Shown here: piece after piece, positions 50,222-58,839 of the stretch
Position numbering within the stretch: the stretch's first letter is position 1
Layout: the number at the start of each line of letters is the position of its first letter
Source of the DNA: an uncultured Microbacterium sp.
GTDB taxonomy: Bacteria; Actinomycetota; Actinomycetes; Actinomycetales; Microbacteriaceae
Reading direction: 5' to 3'
Assembly: GCF_937927635.1 (NCBI RefSeq)
Contig: NZ_CALBRW010000007.1
Span: 72,204-136,203 of the forward strand
DNA: 64,000 nucleotides
Made by a program: the position numbers and the translations under genes
The notes under the pieces: model-generated
What the model saw: the letters and a program-made list of their open reading frames with translations, nothing else
Database searches by the model: none
Told to the model about the DNA's origin: nothing

Positions 50222-50393
50222 CCTTTCCCCTTCGCGTCCACCACCCCCGTGGGATACCCCTATCCCGGTGAACGCCTTCGGGACATCCTATGCGCCGCCG
50301 CGCGCCAGGGGAATGGGCGTGATGATCTCGGTACGGTCGGTCGGGTCTAGGCGATTGGAGTGAATGTCGCCGTGCGCGCTTAGGCTGGGTCGC

Positions 50394-52358
50394 ATGACTG
50401 ACGTTCTGCCCTCGGGTCTTGCCATCAGCGAGTTCAGCTCCGACATCCGCCCCCAGGACGACCTCTACCGCCACGTCAACGGCGCGTGGCTCGAGGCCGC
50501 CGAGATCCCCGCCGACAAGGCGCGCTGGGGCTCCTTCCACCTGCTGGCCGAGCAGGCTGAGAAGGACGTGCGCGCGATCATCGAGGAGTCGCAGGATGCC
50601 GAGGCCGGCACCCTGAACCGCAAGGTCGGGGACCTGTTCACCGCCTTCATGGACACCGAGCGCATCGCCGCGCTCGGCCTCGCCCCGCTGCAGGAGCAGC
50701 TGGCGAAGGTCGACGCCATCGACGGCATCCGCTCCTTCCTCGCCACAGTCGGGAACTTCGACCGCGAGGGCGTCGCGGCACTGATCGGCGTGTTCGTCGA
50801 GCCCGACCCGGGCAACCCCGAGCGCTACGTGCCGTTCGCCGTGCAGGCCGGCCTGTCGCTGCCCGACGAGAGCTACTACCGCCAGGAGAGCTTCGAGGGC
50901 ACCCGCGCCGCGTACCGTGCTCACCTCGAGCGCATCCTGACGCTGGCGGGAGATGCGGATGCCGCGGCCACCGCCGACCGCGCCTTCGGCCTGGAGCACG
51001 AGATCGCCGCGCACCACTGGGACAACGTCGCCTCGCGCGACGCCGTCAAGACCTACAACCTCAAGACCTGGGACGAGTTCCAGCAGCTGGTCGGCGTCGA
51101 CCTCACGCCGTGGCGCAAGGCCGTGTCCACGGCCAACCACGCCGCCTTCGACGAGCTCGTCGTCTACCAGCCCAGCTTCTTCGAGGGCCTGGGCGCCCTG
51201 CTGGTCGAGGAGCGTCTGGACGACTGGAAGGCCTGGCTTCGCGCCAAGGTGGTCCACGGCCTGGCGGGGTACCTCACCGACGACATCATCGCCGAGAACT
51301 TCTCCTTCTACGGCACCGAGCTCACCGGCACCCCGTCGATCCGCGACCGCTGGAAGCGCGGCGTCTCGCTGGTGGAGGGGTCCCTCGGCGACGCGGTCGG
51401 GAAGATCTACGTCGAGCGGCACTTCCCGCCGGCCGCCAAGGCCGCCATGGACGAGCTGGTCGGCAACCTGATCGAGGCGTACCGGCAGAGCATCTCGACC
51501 CTGGAGTGGATGAGCCCGGAGACCCGCCAGAAGGCCCTCGCCAAACTCGACACCTTCCGCCCCAAGATCGGCCACCCCGACGTGTGGCGCGATTACGAGG
51601 GCGTCGAGATCTCGGCATCCGATCTGGTGGGCAGCGCTCGCAGCGCCACGATCTTCGAGCACGACCGCCAGCTGTCGAAGGTGGGACAGCCCATCGACCG
51701 CGACGAGTGGTTCATGTCGCCGCAGACCGTGAACGCCTACTACAACCCGCTCATGAACGAGATCGTGTTCCCCGCGGCCATCCTGCAGTACCCGTTCTTC
51801 GACCCGAACCGCGACGCGGCCGCCAACTACGGCGGAATCGGCGCCGTGATCGGCCACGAGATCGGCCACGGCTTCGACGACCAGGGCAGTCGCTACGACG
51901 GCGAAGGCCGACTTCAGGACTGGTGGACGGATGCCGATCGCGAGGCGTTCGAAGAGCGCACCAAAGCGCTCATCGCGCAGTACGACGCGCTGGTGCCGGT
52001 GGGCCTGCCCGCCGAGAACCATGTCAACGGAGCCCTGACCATCGGCGAGAACATCGGCGACCTGGGCGGCCTCGGCATCGCGCTGAAAGCGTACGAGCTG
52101 TCGCTGCAGGGCGCTGACGCCCCCGAGATCGACGGCTTCACCGGAATCCAGCGCCTGCTGCTGAGCTGGGCGCAGGTGTGGCAGCAGAAGAGCCGCGAGG
52201 CCGAGACCATCCGTCTGCTGACCATCGATCCGCACTCGCCGAACGAGTTCCGCTGCAACCAGATCGTCAGCAACATCGACGCGTTCTACGACGCGTTCGG
52301 CGTGGACGAGGGCGACGCCCTGCACCTGCCGAAGGAGCAGCGCGTCACGATCTGGTGA
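50394..52358 (+). CDS. M13 family zinc metallopeptidase (PepO-like)
   Basis: A 654-residue neprilysin-family peptidase. It shows DDLYRHVNGAWLEAAEIPADKARWGSF at the N terminus, NAYYNPLMNEIVFPAAILQYPFFD, the zinc motif HEIGHGFDD (H488, E489, H492) and the third ligand E552 with D556 in GENIGDLGG. No signal peptide is visible, so it is probably cytoplasmic and degrades peptides. The ATG at 50394 is chosen; the ten extra codons upstream are not conserved in character. A TAGGCT box ends 7 bp before this ATG. Confidence 0.94.
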   Translation: MTDVLPSGLAISEFSSDIRPQDDLYRHVNGAWLEAAEIPADKARWGSFHLLAEQAEKDVRAIIEESQDAEAGTLNRKVGDLFTAFMDTERIAALGLAPLQEQLAKVDAIDGIRSFLATVGNFDREGVAALIGVFVEPDPGNPERYVPFAVQAGLSLPDESYYRQESFEGTRAAYRAHLERILTLAGDADAAATADRAFGLEHEIAAHHWDNVASRDAVKTYNLKTWDEFQQLVGVDLTPWRKAVSTANHAAFDELVVYQPSFFEGLGALLVEERLDDWKAWLRAKVVHGLAGYLTDDIIAENFSFYGTELTGTPSIRDRWKRGVSLVEGSLGDAVGKIYVERHFPPAAKAAMDELVGNLIEAYRQSISTLEWMSPETRQKALAKLDTFRPKIGHPDVWRDYEGVEISASDLVGSARSATIFEHDRQLSKVGQPIDRDEWFMSPQTVNAYYNPLMNEIVFPAAILQYPFFDPNRDAAANYGGIGAVIGHEIGHGFDDQGSRYDGEGRLQDWWTDADREAFEERTKALIAQYDALVPVGLPAENHVNGALTIGENIGDLGGLGIALKAYELSLQGADAPEIDGFTGIQRLLLSWAQVWQQKSREAETIRLLTIDPHSPNEFRCNQIVSNIDAFYDAFGVDEGDALHLPKEQRVTIW

Positions 52359-52474
52359 GAAGGCTCCCGCCGGTCGCGATCAGGGGGCTACGATAGCCGA
52401 GTCAGTCGGATGCTCCCAGCTCCCCCGCCGTGCATCCGGTCACCGATGCATACTTCTGCCGTGAGGATTCCTGC

Positions 52475-53434
52475 GTGAGCTCCCCCTCCGCTGCGGGCCC
52501 GGACCCGTCTGAGAGCGCGTCGGTTGCGCCCGTCGATGGCACTGCCACCGCACCACGTCGCTCCCAGCGGGGCGGCCGACGCACGCCGCGCCGCGCTGCC
52601 GTCGGACGCCGGTCCTTCGCGTCGTCGCTGCGCGCCTTGGAGGAGCTCGCGACCTCGGGCGCGCAGGTGTCGGTGCACGTCGCCGATCTCGACACGGGCC
52701 GCACGGTGCTGTCGGGCGACGACCACGTGCCGCTGCCCATCGCCGGGCTCGGGTTCGTGCCGGTGCTGGTGGAGACCGCGGCGGCGCTGGAGTCGGGCGC
52801 GCTCGATCCGCTGCGCATCGTCGACCGGACCGCCGACGGTTTCGTGTCCGGCTCAGGGCTGTGGCGCAGCCTGCGCGCGCCGGCGCTGCCGCTGATCGAC
52901 CTGGCCGTGCTGGCCGCCGCCACCGGCGATCCGAATGCCGCCAACGCCCTGCTCGACGCCGTCGGCCACGACCAGGTGCGCGCCCGCATGGTCAGCCTCG
53001 GGATGCCGCGCAGCGCCGTGCTGGATCACTTCCGCGACAAGCGCGGACCGGATGATGCCCCGCACGTCGCGGTGGGCACCACCGGCGAGTTCTCCAGACT
53101 CTTCGCCGCGCTGGTGAACTCCACCGTGGTGGATGCCGCCGTCAGCGTGCAGGTGGCCGAGTGGCTGAGCCTGAACCACGACCTCAGCCTGGTGGGAGCC
53201 GCCACCGGCCTGGACCCGTTCGCGCACGAGCACGACTCCCACGGGCTGCTGTTCATCAACAAGACCGGTCGCGACCGCGGCGTGCGTGCCGAGGCCGGCG
53301 TGCTGGCGGGCCCTCGCGCCGGCATCTCCTACGCCCTGACCGTGTGCTTCGACGATCTGTCGATCAGCCACAGGCTGCGCGCGCACGAGGCCTTCCGCAT
53401 CCTCGGCACCGACCTCATGGAGTACACGCACTGA
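52475..53434 (+). CDS. Class A beta-lactamase-fold protein lacking the catalytic Ser/Lys
   Basis: About 319 residues. After a basic, Ser/Pro-rich N terminus of about 48 residues, the chain follows the class A/serine hydrolase fold: VSVHVADLDTGRTVLSGDDHVPLPI, TGDPNAANALLDAVG, GTTGEFSRLFAALVNS and FINKTGRDRGVRAEAGVLAG. The SxxK motif is replaced by GLGF (G91 and F94 at the Ser70/Lys73 positions) and SDN reads GDP. Only KTG (263-265) remains. Hydrolysis by the usual mechanism is therefore impossible; a binding or regulatory role is likely. GTG 52475 follows GAGGATT; a longer start at 52430 is possible. Confidence 0.75.
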   Translation: MSSPSAAGPDPSESASVAPVDGTATAPRRSQRGGRRTPRRAAVGRRSFASSLRALEELATSGAQVSVHVADLDTGRTVLSGDDHVPLPIAGLGFVPVLVETAAALESGALDPLRIVDRTADGFVSGSGLWRSLRAPALPLIDLAVLAAATGDPNAANALLDAVGHDQVRARMVSLGMPRSAVLDHFRDKRGPDDAPHVAVGTTGEFSRLFAALVNSTVVDAAVSVQVAEWLSLNHDLSLVGAATGLDPFAHEHDSHGLLFINKTGRDRGVRAEAGVLAGPRAGISYALTVCFDDLSISHRLRAHEAFRILGTDLMEYTH

Positions 53435-53566
53435 GCGGTGCGGGCGCTCCTCGCCCCTGGGCCGCGCGCGGCTCTTCTCGTCCCACGCTGCACTTCTTGA
53501 CGGCTCGCAGCCCTCGCGCTGCAGTTCTCCGTCCGCGCTGCGCAGATCTGCGCCGCTTCGGTCGGA

Positions 53567-53636
53567 AACTGCCGCGCGACGGGAACTGCCGTGCGACGGG
53601 AACTGCCGCGTGACGGGAACTGCCGCGTGCACCGGG
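53567..53636. repeat. 17-bp minisatellite (about four units)
   Basis: AACTGCCGCGCGACGGG-type units at 53567, 53584 and 53601, and a degenerate fourth from 53618, with single-base differences. It lies just upstream of a hypothetical gene in a 220-bp non-coding stretch that otherwise shows nothing. Confidence 0.85.
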
Positions 53637-53657
53637 ACGGTCGGCTACCGTCGAGGG

Positions 53658-54056
53658 ATGATCCCCGCCGACTGGACCCCGCACCGCCGTGACGACGGAG
53701 AGCTCTTGGGCTGGATCCGCCCCGAGGGCGAGGACTGGGTCGCCATCGATGTGCTCGGCCGCACGGCATCCGCTCCTGTGGACTGGCTCGATGCCGAGGT
53801 CGCCCTCGAAGAGGTCGGGCTCGCGTGGCTCGCGGATGCGTGGATGCTGGAGGGCGAGGCATCCGCACCCCTCCGCGTGCGCTTCGTCGAGGTGACGCCG
53901 TCGGATGCCGGAACCACGGGCCGCGTCGTGGTGAAGGTCGACGACTTCGGTGACATCCAGCGTCCGCCGGCCGAGCGCTTCACGTTGCCCTGGCCCGCGC
54001 CCGCACGGCTGCGCCCCGCTCGCCCGGGCGATCCTGACGGTCGCACGCTCGGCTGA
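53658..54056 (+). CDS. Conserved-looking hypothetical protein, 132 residues
   Basis: A soluble, Trp-rich acidic protein (PADWTPHRRDDGELLGWIRPEGEDWVAIDVLGR; VRFVEVTPSDAGTTGRVVVKVDDFGDI) with a beta-strand pattern and no membrane segment. I do not recognise a family with certainty. The ATG at 53658 is chosen over 53610 because the upstream codons come from the 17-bp minisatellite. It ends before a strong hairpin and converges on the peptide transporter gene. Confidence 0.75.
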   Translation: MIPADWTPHRRDDGELLGWIRPEGEDWVAIDVLGRTASAPVDWLDAEVALEEVGLAWLADAWMLEGEASAPLRVRFVEVTPSDAGTTGRVVVKVDDFGDIQRPPAERFTLPWPAPARLRPARPGDPDGRTLG

Positions 54057-54089
54057 GCACTTCTGGCGGCATCGCCGCCCCTGCTGGTC

Positions 54090-54133
54090 GTCCGCGCCCC
54101 CGCTCAGCGGCGACGCTGAACAGGGGCGCGGAC
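54090..54133. terminator. Hairpin between convergent genes with duplicated arm
   Basis: The 20-bp arms 54090-54109 and 54114-54133 pair with two mismatches around GCGA. The right arm unit CGCTGAACAGGGGCGCGGA is tandemly duplicated (54114 and 54133), so two alternative hairpins are possible. Confidence 0.75.
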
Positions 54134-54185
54134 GCTGAACAGGGGCGCGGACGCTGAAGCGAGCCCGAGCGTCACGGCATCCGAC

Positions 54186-55655
54186 TCAACTGACGCCCTT
54201 CATGAGCTTGAGCACGGGCCTCGCCGACAGCGCCAGCCCCAGGCCGACGACGATCGCGATGGCGCCGAGCACGGCGAAGTACGGCACCTCGTTCTCGGGG
54301 TCGTAGAACTGCACGAGCCAGCCCGAGATGGCGGTTCCCAGCGAGATCGACAGGAAGAACAGCGCCACCATCTGCGCCTTGAAGTGCGAGGGCGCCAGCT
54401 TGGTCGCCGCGGACAGGCCGATGGGCGAGAGCAGCAGCTCGGCGACGGTGAACACGAGCAGGATGCCGACGATCGCCAGCAGCGGCGTGGAGTTCTCGCC
54501 TCCGTTCGCGAACGGCAGGAACAGCAGGAACGCGGCTCCCATGACCATCGTGCCCAGCGCGAACTTCACCGGGGTGGTGGGCTGGCGTCTGCCGAGTTTG
54601 GTCCAGAGCGCGGCGAACACGCCGGAGAGCACGATGATGAACACCGGGTTGATGGACTGCACCCACACCAGTGGCATCTCCCAGCCGAAGATCATGCGAT
54701 CCAGTCGCTTGTCGCTGTACACCGTCAGCACGGTGAACTGCTGCTGGTACAGCGACCAGAACGCCACGCTCGTGATGAACAGCGGAACGAACGCCCACAC
54801 GCGAGAGCGCTCGGTGGCGGTGACGTGCCGGCTGGACAGGATGATCGAGAAGTACGCCAGCGTGGCCACCAGCGCGCCGATGATCACGAGGTTCGCGAGG
54901 TTGTCCGCGCGGACCACGCCGACCAGCGTCAGCACCACGATCAGCGCGATCGCGACGACCGCGATGCCGATCACCAGCGGGTAGCGACGCGCGGGCAGCG
55001 GGTTCGGCACAGCGGATGCCGCGGCGGGCAGCGCGCGACGTCCGAAGCTGTACTGGACGAGGCCCGCGACCATGCCGACCGCGGCCAGACCGAAGCCCCA
55101 GTGGAACCCGACCGTGTCCTGCAGCAGACCGGTCAGCACCGGCCCGAAGAACGAGCCCAGGTTGATGCCCAGGTAGAACAGCGAGAAACCGGCATCCCGG
55201 CGAGTGTCCTCCTCGCTGTACAGCGTGCCGACGACCGACGTCGCGTTGGCCTTCAGCCCGCCCGACCCGAGTGCGATGAGCACCAGGCCGGCGCCCACGC
55301 CCCAGAAGCCCGGCAGCAGGGCCAGGGATGCGTGACCGGCGACGATCACCATCGCGCTGAAGAACAGCACGCGCTCCGAGCCGAACAGCCGGTCGGCCAA
55401 CCACGCGCCCAGGATCGTGGACAGGTAGACCGATCCGCCATAGGCGCCGACGATGCCGCCGGCCAGCGCCTCCGGCATCCCGAGGCCACCATCCTTGATG
55501 CTGAAGTACAGGTAGATCAGCAGGATGCCCTGCATGCCGTAGAAGCTGAAGCGCTCCCACATCTCGACGCCGAACAGGTTCGCGAGAGCTCGTGGCTGCC
55601 CGAAGAAGGTGGCGCCCGAAGTGGTGGTCTCGGGCGCTACGGGTGAAGAAGGCAT
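54186..55655 (-). CDS. POT/PTR family proton-dependent peptide transporter
   Basis: A 489-residue peptide MFS transporter with about 14 helices. Family signatures are FGVEMWERFSFYGMQGILLIYLYF at helix 1 (the ExxERFxYY region) and RDAGFSLFYLGINLGSFFGPVLTGLLQ (the FxxFYxxINxG motif). Uptake of di- and tripeptides with protons is expected. The transporter converges on the hypothetical gene at 53658, and its start faces the GNAT gene. Confidence 0.93.
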   Translation of the reverse strand: MPSSPVAPETTTSGATFFGQPRALANLFGVEMWERFSFYGMQGILLIYLYFSIKDGGLGMPEALAGGIVGAYGGSVYLSTILGAWLADRLFGSERVLFFSAMVIVAGHASLALLPGFWGVGAGLVLIALGSGGLKANATSVVGTLYSEEDTRRDAGFSLFYLGINLGSFFGPVLTGLLQDTVGFHWGFGLAAVGMVAGLVQYSFGRRALPAAASAVPNPLPARRYPLVIGIAVVAIALIVVLTLVGVVRADNLANLVIIGALVATLAYFSIILSSRHVTATERSRVWAFVPLFITSVAFWSLYQQQFTVLTVYSDKRLDRMIFGWEMPLVWVQSINPVFIIVLSGVFAALWTKLGRRQPTTPVKFALGTMVMGAAFLLFLPFANGGENSTPLLAIVGILLVFTVAELLLSPIGLSAATKLAPSHFKAQMVALFFLSISLGTAISGWLVQFYDPENEVPYFAVLGAIAIVVGLGLALSARPVLKLMKGVS

Positions 55656-55778
55656 TGCTTCAGCTTAACCGGCGGGCATTCTGGGGCCGATGTCGGACCC
55701 GGTCGAGGCATTCCCGAACCGCTGATCGGATGCCCGACCCGCCCCGCGTTTCGTTCCGCGGGCCGTGAGGGGCAGACT

Positions 55779-56474
55779 GTGACTGTGCGAACCATCCGTG
55801 ATCTCGACACCGTAGAACTCATCATCGACGCGCAGGGGCTGCTGGACAGCATCCGCGGGCCCGAGCGCGTGATCGACGCCGGCACGCTGCGCGCGCTGCA
55901 GCAGTCCGGCAACTACGTCGTGGGGCTGTTCGACGGCGAGGACGGCTCCGAGCGCATGGTCGGCGCCTCCATCGCGTTCTTCGGCGAGCCCGGCAAGCGC
56001 ACCATGCACTCGCACATCACCGCCCTGCTGCCGGAGTACCGCGGCCGCGGCTGGGGCCGCGAGCTCAAGGAGCACCAGCGCCAGTGGGCGTTCTCCCGCG
56101 AGGTCGGCCGCGTCACGTGGACGTACGACCCGCTGGTCGCCCGCAACGCGCACTTCTTCCTCACCGTGCTCGGCGCCCGCGTCACGTCGTACACCGTGAA
56201 CCGCTACGGCATCTTCGGAGGCGGGGATGCCGGAGACGAGAGCGACCGGCTGGACGTGGAGTGGTCGCTGGCCGACATCGCCAGGCCGCCGGCATCCGAG
56301 GCCGTGCTCGCGACGGTGCAGATCCCGACGGACGTCGAGGCCATGCGCGTCTCGGACCCGGATGCCGCTCACCAGTGGCGGCTGCGGCTGCGCGCCGACA
56401 TCGAGGAGCAGCTCGGAAAGGGCCTGCGCATCGCCGGCTTCGAGCCCGCCCGCGGCTACCTCTTCACCGCCTGA
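55779..56474 (+). CDS. GNAT-like N-acetyltransferase family protein
   Basis: A 231-residue protein with a GNAT core: VIDAGTLRALQQSGNYVVGLFDG, MVGASIAFFG, MHSHITALLPEYRGRGWGRELKEHQRQWA (acetyl-CoA loop RxxGxG near residue 90), then FLTVLGARVTSYTVNRYGIFG. It resembles the COG3375 group of uncharacterised acetyltransferases. It starts at GTG 55779 or 55785. Substrate unknown. It is followed by an 84-bp palindromic repeat. Confidence 0.8.
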   Translation: MTVRTIRDLDTVELIIDAQGLLDSIRGPERVIDAGTLRALQQSGNYVVGLFDGEDGSERMVGASIAFFGEPGKRTMHSHITALLPEYRGRGWGRELKEHQRQWAFSREVGRVTWTYDPLVARNAHFFLTVLGARVTSYTVNRYGIFGGGDAGDESDRLDVEWSLADIARPPASEAVLATVQIPTDVEAMRVSDPDAAHQWRLRLRADIEEQLGKGLRIAGFEPARGYLFTA

Positions 56475-56495
56475 GTCCCCTCCCTCCCTCCTTTC

Positions 56496-56579
56496 CGTCG
56501 AGAGCACGGGACCTGGCCGAATGCACGGCATATTCGCGTGAAGCAGCCGTGCGCTCGGCGAGATGTCGTTCTCTCGACG
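56496..56579. repeat. 84-bp palindromic repeat, copy B
   Basis: Begins CGTCGAGAGCACGGGACC and ends TTCTCTCGACG, with GCACGGC and GCCGTGCGCTCGGCGAG arms around a TTCGCGTG centre. It is the most diverged of the three copies, has the same total length, and lies between convergent genes. Confidence 0.85.
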
Positions 56580-56598
56580 TGGGAGGGGAAGGGGCGCA

Positions 56599-57015
56599 TC
56601 ACCGTGCGGGCGGCAGCACGAACGCCCCGGTGTCACCGGGGTTGACCGCGATCTCCCAGCGGAAGCCGTCGGGGTCGGCGAAGTAGCCGGAGTACCCGCC
56701 CCACTCGCGCCGGGTCGCCCTCGACACCGTGGCGCCGAGTCGCTCGGCCTCGGCGAGCACGGCATCCACCTCCGCCTCGGTCGCGAGATTGTGCGAGAGG
56801 GTGATCGGCGCGATTCCGGATGCCGGTGCTTCGCCGATCTCGGCGGTGAAGCCCTCCACGCTCCAGAGCGAGAGGATCACTCGCTCTGCGACGGGCAGCA
56901 TCAGCACCTCATCGGCCTCGAAGATCGGATGCCAGCCCAGCCCGTCCACGTAGAAGGCCCGGCTGCGGGCCACGTCTGCCACGGCAAGGGTGATGAAGCT
57001 CACGCGCTGATCCAT
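56599..57015 (-). CDS. VOC family (glyoxalase-fold) protein
   Basis: A 138-residue vicinal-oxygen-chelate protein: FITLAVADVARSRAFYVDGLGWHPIFEADEVLML at the N terminus and the closing GGYSGYFADPDGFRWEIAVNPG, typical of one glyoxalase/bleomycin-resistance module. The ATG at 57015 is chosen; the frame continues far upstream antisense to glyS and is not real. It lies between two copies of the 84-bp palindrome. Function unknown. Confidence 0.85.
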   Translation of the reverse strand: MDQRVSFITLAVADVARSRAFYVDGLGWHPIFEADEVLMLPVAERVILSLWSVEGFTAEIGEAPASGIAPITLSHNLATEAEVDAVLAEAERLGATVSRATRREWGGYSGYFADPDGFRWEIAVNPGDTGAFVLPPAR

Positions 57016-57044
57016 GCCCCCAGCCTCGCACCTCCCTCCCGCTC

Positions 57045-57128
57045 CGTCGAGAGCACGGGACCTCGCCGAGTGCACGGGCTCTTCGCGCGAACGACCCGTG
57101 CACTCGGCGAGGTGTGGTTCTCTCGACG
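57045..57128. repeat. 84-bp palindromic repeat, copy C
   Basis: Begins CGTCGAGAGCACGGGACC, with inner arms CTCGCCGAGTGCACGGG and CCCGTGCACTCGGCGAG (perfect 17 bp) around a TTCGCGCG centre, and ends CTCTCGACG. The G/A change in one inner arm is matched in the other arm, so the hairpin is preserved. Confidence 0.88.
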
Positions 57129-57155
57129 CGGGTGGGGGCGTGGAGGAGGCACGGG

Positions 57156-57182
57156 TAGGATTGGGATGCCCGTGATCACGGG
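57156..57182 (+). promoter_or_regulatory. glyS promoter -10 and 5' palindrome
   Basis: TAGGAT at 57156-57161, then CCCGTGATCACGGG (57169-57182), a perfect 14-bp palindrome that would begin at or near the first transcribed base. A ribosome site TTGGAGCCACC precedes the GTG at 57217. Confidence 0.5.
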
Positions 57183-57216
57183 CGTTTCCCCGTAGCATCC
57201 GACCATTGGAGCCACC

Positions 57217-58602
57217 GTGGCCGAACAGTCCCGTCTTGACAAGGTCATCGCCCTCGCCCGCCACCGCGGGTTCGTGTTCCAAGCGGGTGAGATCTATGGC
57301 GGTTCCCGTTCGGCGTGGGACTACGGCCCCCTCGGCACCGAGCTGAAGGAGAACATCCGCCGGCAGTGGTGGCAGACGTTCGTGCGCGGCCGCGGCGACA
57401 TGGTGGGCCTGGACTCGTCGATCATCCTGCCCAAGCGCGTGTGGGAGGCCTCCGGCCACGTCGCCACGTTCACCGACCCGCTGGTGGAGTGCCTGAACTG
57501 CCACAAGCGCTTCCGCGCCGACAACCTCGTCGAGGACTTCGAGGCGCGCAAGGGCCGCAAGGCCGAGAACGGCCTGGCCGACGTGCCGTGCCCGAACTGC
57601 GGCAACAAGGGGCAGTACACCGAGCCCAAGGCCTTCTCCGGTCTGGTCAAGACCTACCTCGGTGTCGTCGACGACGAGTCGGGCCTGCACTACCTGCGCC
57701 CCGAGACCGCGCAGGGCATCTTCGTGAACTTCGCCAACGTGCTCACCGCCAGCCGCAAGAAGCCGCCGTTCGGCATCGGCCAGGTCGGCAAGGCGTTCCG
57801 CAACGAGATCACGCCGGGCAACTTCATCTTCCGCACCCGTGAGTTCGAGCAGATGGAGATCGAGTTCTTCGTGCCGCCGGCTGAGGCGCAGCAGTGGTTC
57901 GAGCACTGGGTGCAGGCGTGCTGGGACTGGTTCATCGACCTCGGCATCGACCCTGAGAACATGCGCCAGTTCGACGTGCCCGAGGATGACCGCGCGCACT
58001 ACTCCGCCGGCACCATCGACGTGGAGTACCGCTTCGGCTTCGCCGGCCACGAGTGGGGCGAGCTGATGGGCGTCGCCAACCGCACCGACTACGACCTGTC
58101 CTCGCACTCCGAGGCCTCCGGTTCGTCGCTGACGTACTTCGACCAGGCATCCGGCGAGCGGTACACGCCGTACGTGATCGAGCCGTCGTTCGGCCTGACC
58201 CGCTCGATGATGGCGTTCCTCGTGGACGCGTACGTCGAGGAGTCGGTGCCCAACGCCAAGGGCGGTACCGACACCCGCACCGTGCTCAAGCTCGACCCGC
58301 GCCTGGCGCCGGTCAAGGTGGCCGTGCTGCCGCTGTCTCGCAACGAGCGCCTGTCTCCGCTGGCGCGCGAGGTGGCCGACACGCTGCGCGGGCACTGGAC
58401 CATCGACTTCGACGACGCCGGCGCCATCGGCCGCCGCTACCGCCGCCAGGATGAGATCGGCACCCCGTTCTGCGTCACCGTCGATTTCGACTCGCTCGAC
58501 GACAACGCCGTGACCGTGCGCGACCGCGACAGCATGGCCCAGGAGCGCGTGCCGCTCGAGGGTCTGCAGGCCTACCTGGCCGAGCGGCTGCGCGGAGCCT
58601 GA
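57217..58602 (+). CDS. glyS: Glycyl-tRNA synthetase (dimeric type)
   Basis: A 461-residue class II synthetase of the alpha2 type. It shows GGSRSAWDYGPLGTELKENI, the zinc Cys pairs CLNCHKRF and CPNCGNKGQYTE, motif 2 GKAFRNEITPGNFIFRTREFEQME, motif 3 EPSFGLTRSMMAFL and the C-terminal anticodon-binding domain (APVKVAVLPLS through GTPFCVTVDFDSL). It charges tRNA-Gly. It starts at GTG 57217. A long hairpin follows the stop. Confidence 0.97.
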   Translation: MAEQSRLDKVIALARHRGFVFQAGEIYGGSRSAWDYGPLGTELKENIRRQWWQTFVRGRGDMVGLDSSIILPKRVWEASGHVATFTDPLVECLNCHKRFRADNLVEDFEARKGRKAENGLADVPCPNCGNKGQYTEPKAFSGLVKTYLGVVDDESGLHYLRPETAQGIFVNFANVLTASRKKPPFGIGQVGKAFRNEITPGNFIFRTREFEQMEIEFFVPPAEAQQWFEHWVQACWDWFIDLGIDPENMRQFDVPEDDRAHYSAGTIDVEYRFGFAGHEWGELMGVANRTDYDLSSHSEASGSSLTYFDQASGERYTPYVIEPSFGLTRSMMAFLVDAYVEESVPNAKGGTDTRTVLKLDPRLAPVKVAVLPLSRNERLSPLAREVADTLRGHWTIDFDDAGAIGRRYRRQDEIGTPFCVTVDFDSLDDNAVTVRDRDSMAQERVPLEGLQAYLAERLRGA

Positions 58603-58614
58603 CCGCCCTTCCAC

Positions 58615-58678
58615 GCCGAAACCCCTCCTGACCGTCGAAACCCCTCCCTGGCTGACGTGATTCAGGAGGGGTTTCGGC
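58615..58678 (+). terminator. Long hairpin after glyS
   Basis: Perfect 17-bp arms at 58615-58631 and 58662-58678 (GCCGAAACCCCTCCTGA). The CGAAACCCCTCC motif recurs at 58636 and, inverted, at 58685, so a second, nested hairpin can form. Confidence 0.8.
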
Positions 58679-58734
58679 TGTGGTGAGGGGTTTCGGCGGA
58701 GTGCGGAGCGGCGGTCAGACGCGCAGGGCTGGAC

Positions 58735-58839
58735 TCAGAAGTCCTCGCCCTCGGCCTGCGAGGGGTGCTTTTCGAACCAGTAGGGGCGGCCGATGAAGAG
58801 CAGGGCGTCGGTGTCGATGAGGTCTGAGGCGTTGTTCAC
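58735..58839 (-). CDS. Small 34-residue peptide gene
   Basis: GTG at 58839 is preceded by AAAGGAGCTTCC, an excellent ribosome site at normal spacing. It encodes a 34-residue acidic/aromatic peptide (NNASDLIDTDALLFIG, then RPYWFEKHPSQAEGEDF). There is no membrane segment or known domain. Upstream on the same strand is a possible leader with the imperfect palindrome GCGAAAGAA/TTCCTTCGC (58910-58933). It stands alone between glyS and the alpha-mannosidase gene. Its function is unknown; the strong ribosome site argues that it is expressed. Confidence 0.6.
   Translation of the reverse strand: MNNASDLIDTDALLFIGRPYWFEKHPSQAEGEDF

Noticed and set aside
48507..52325. A 1272-codon minus-strand frame across the M13 peptidase and pilB region
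   Set aside because: Its front half is antisense to the M13 peptidase and its rear half is a shifted frame of pilB; composition is Arg/Gly/His-rich with no domain. A high-GC shadow frame.
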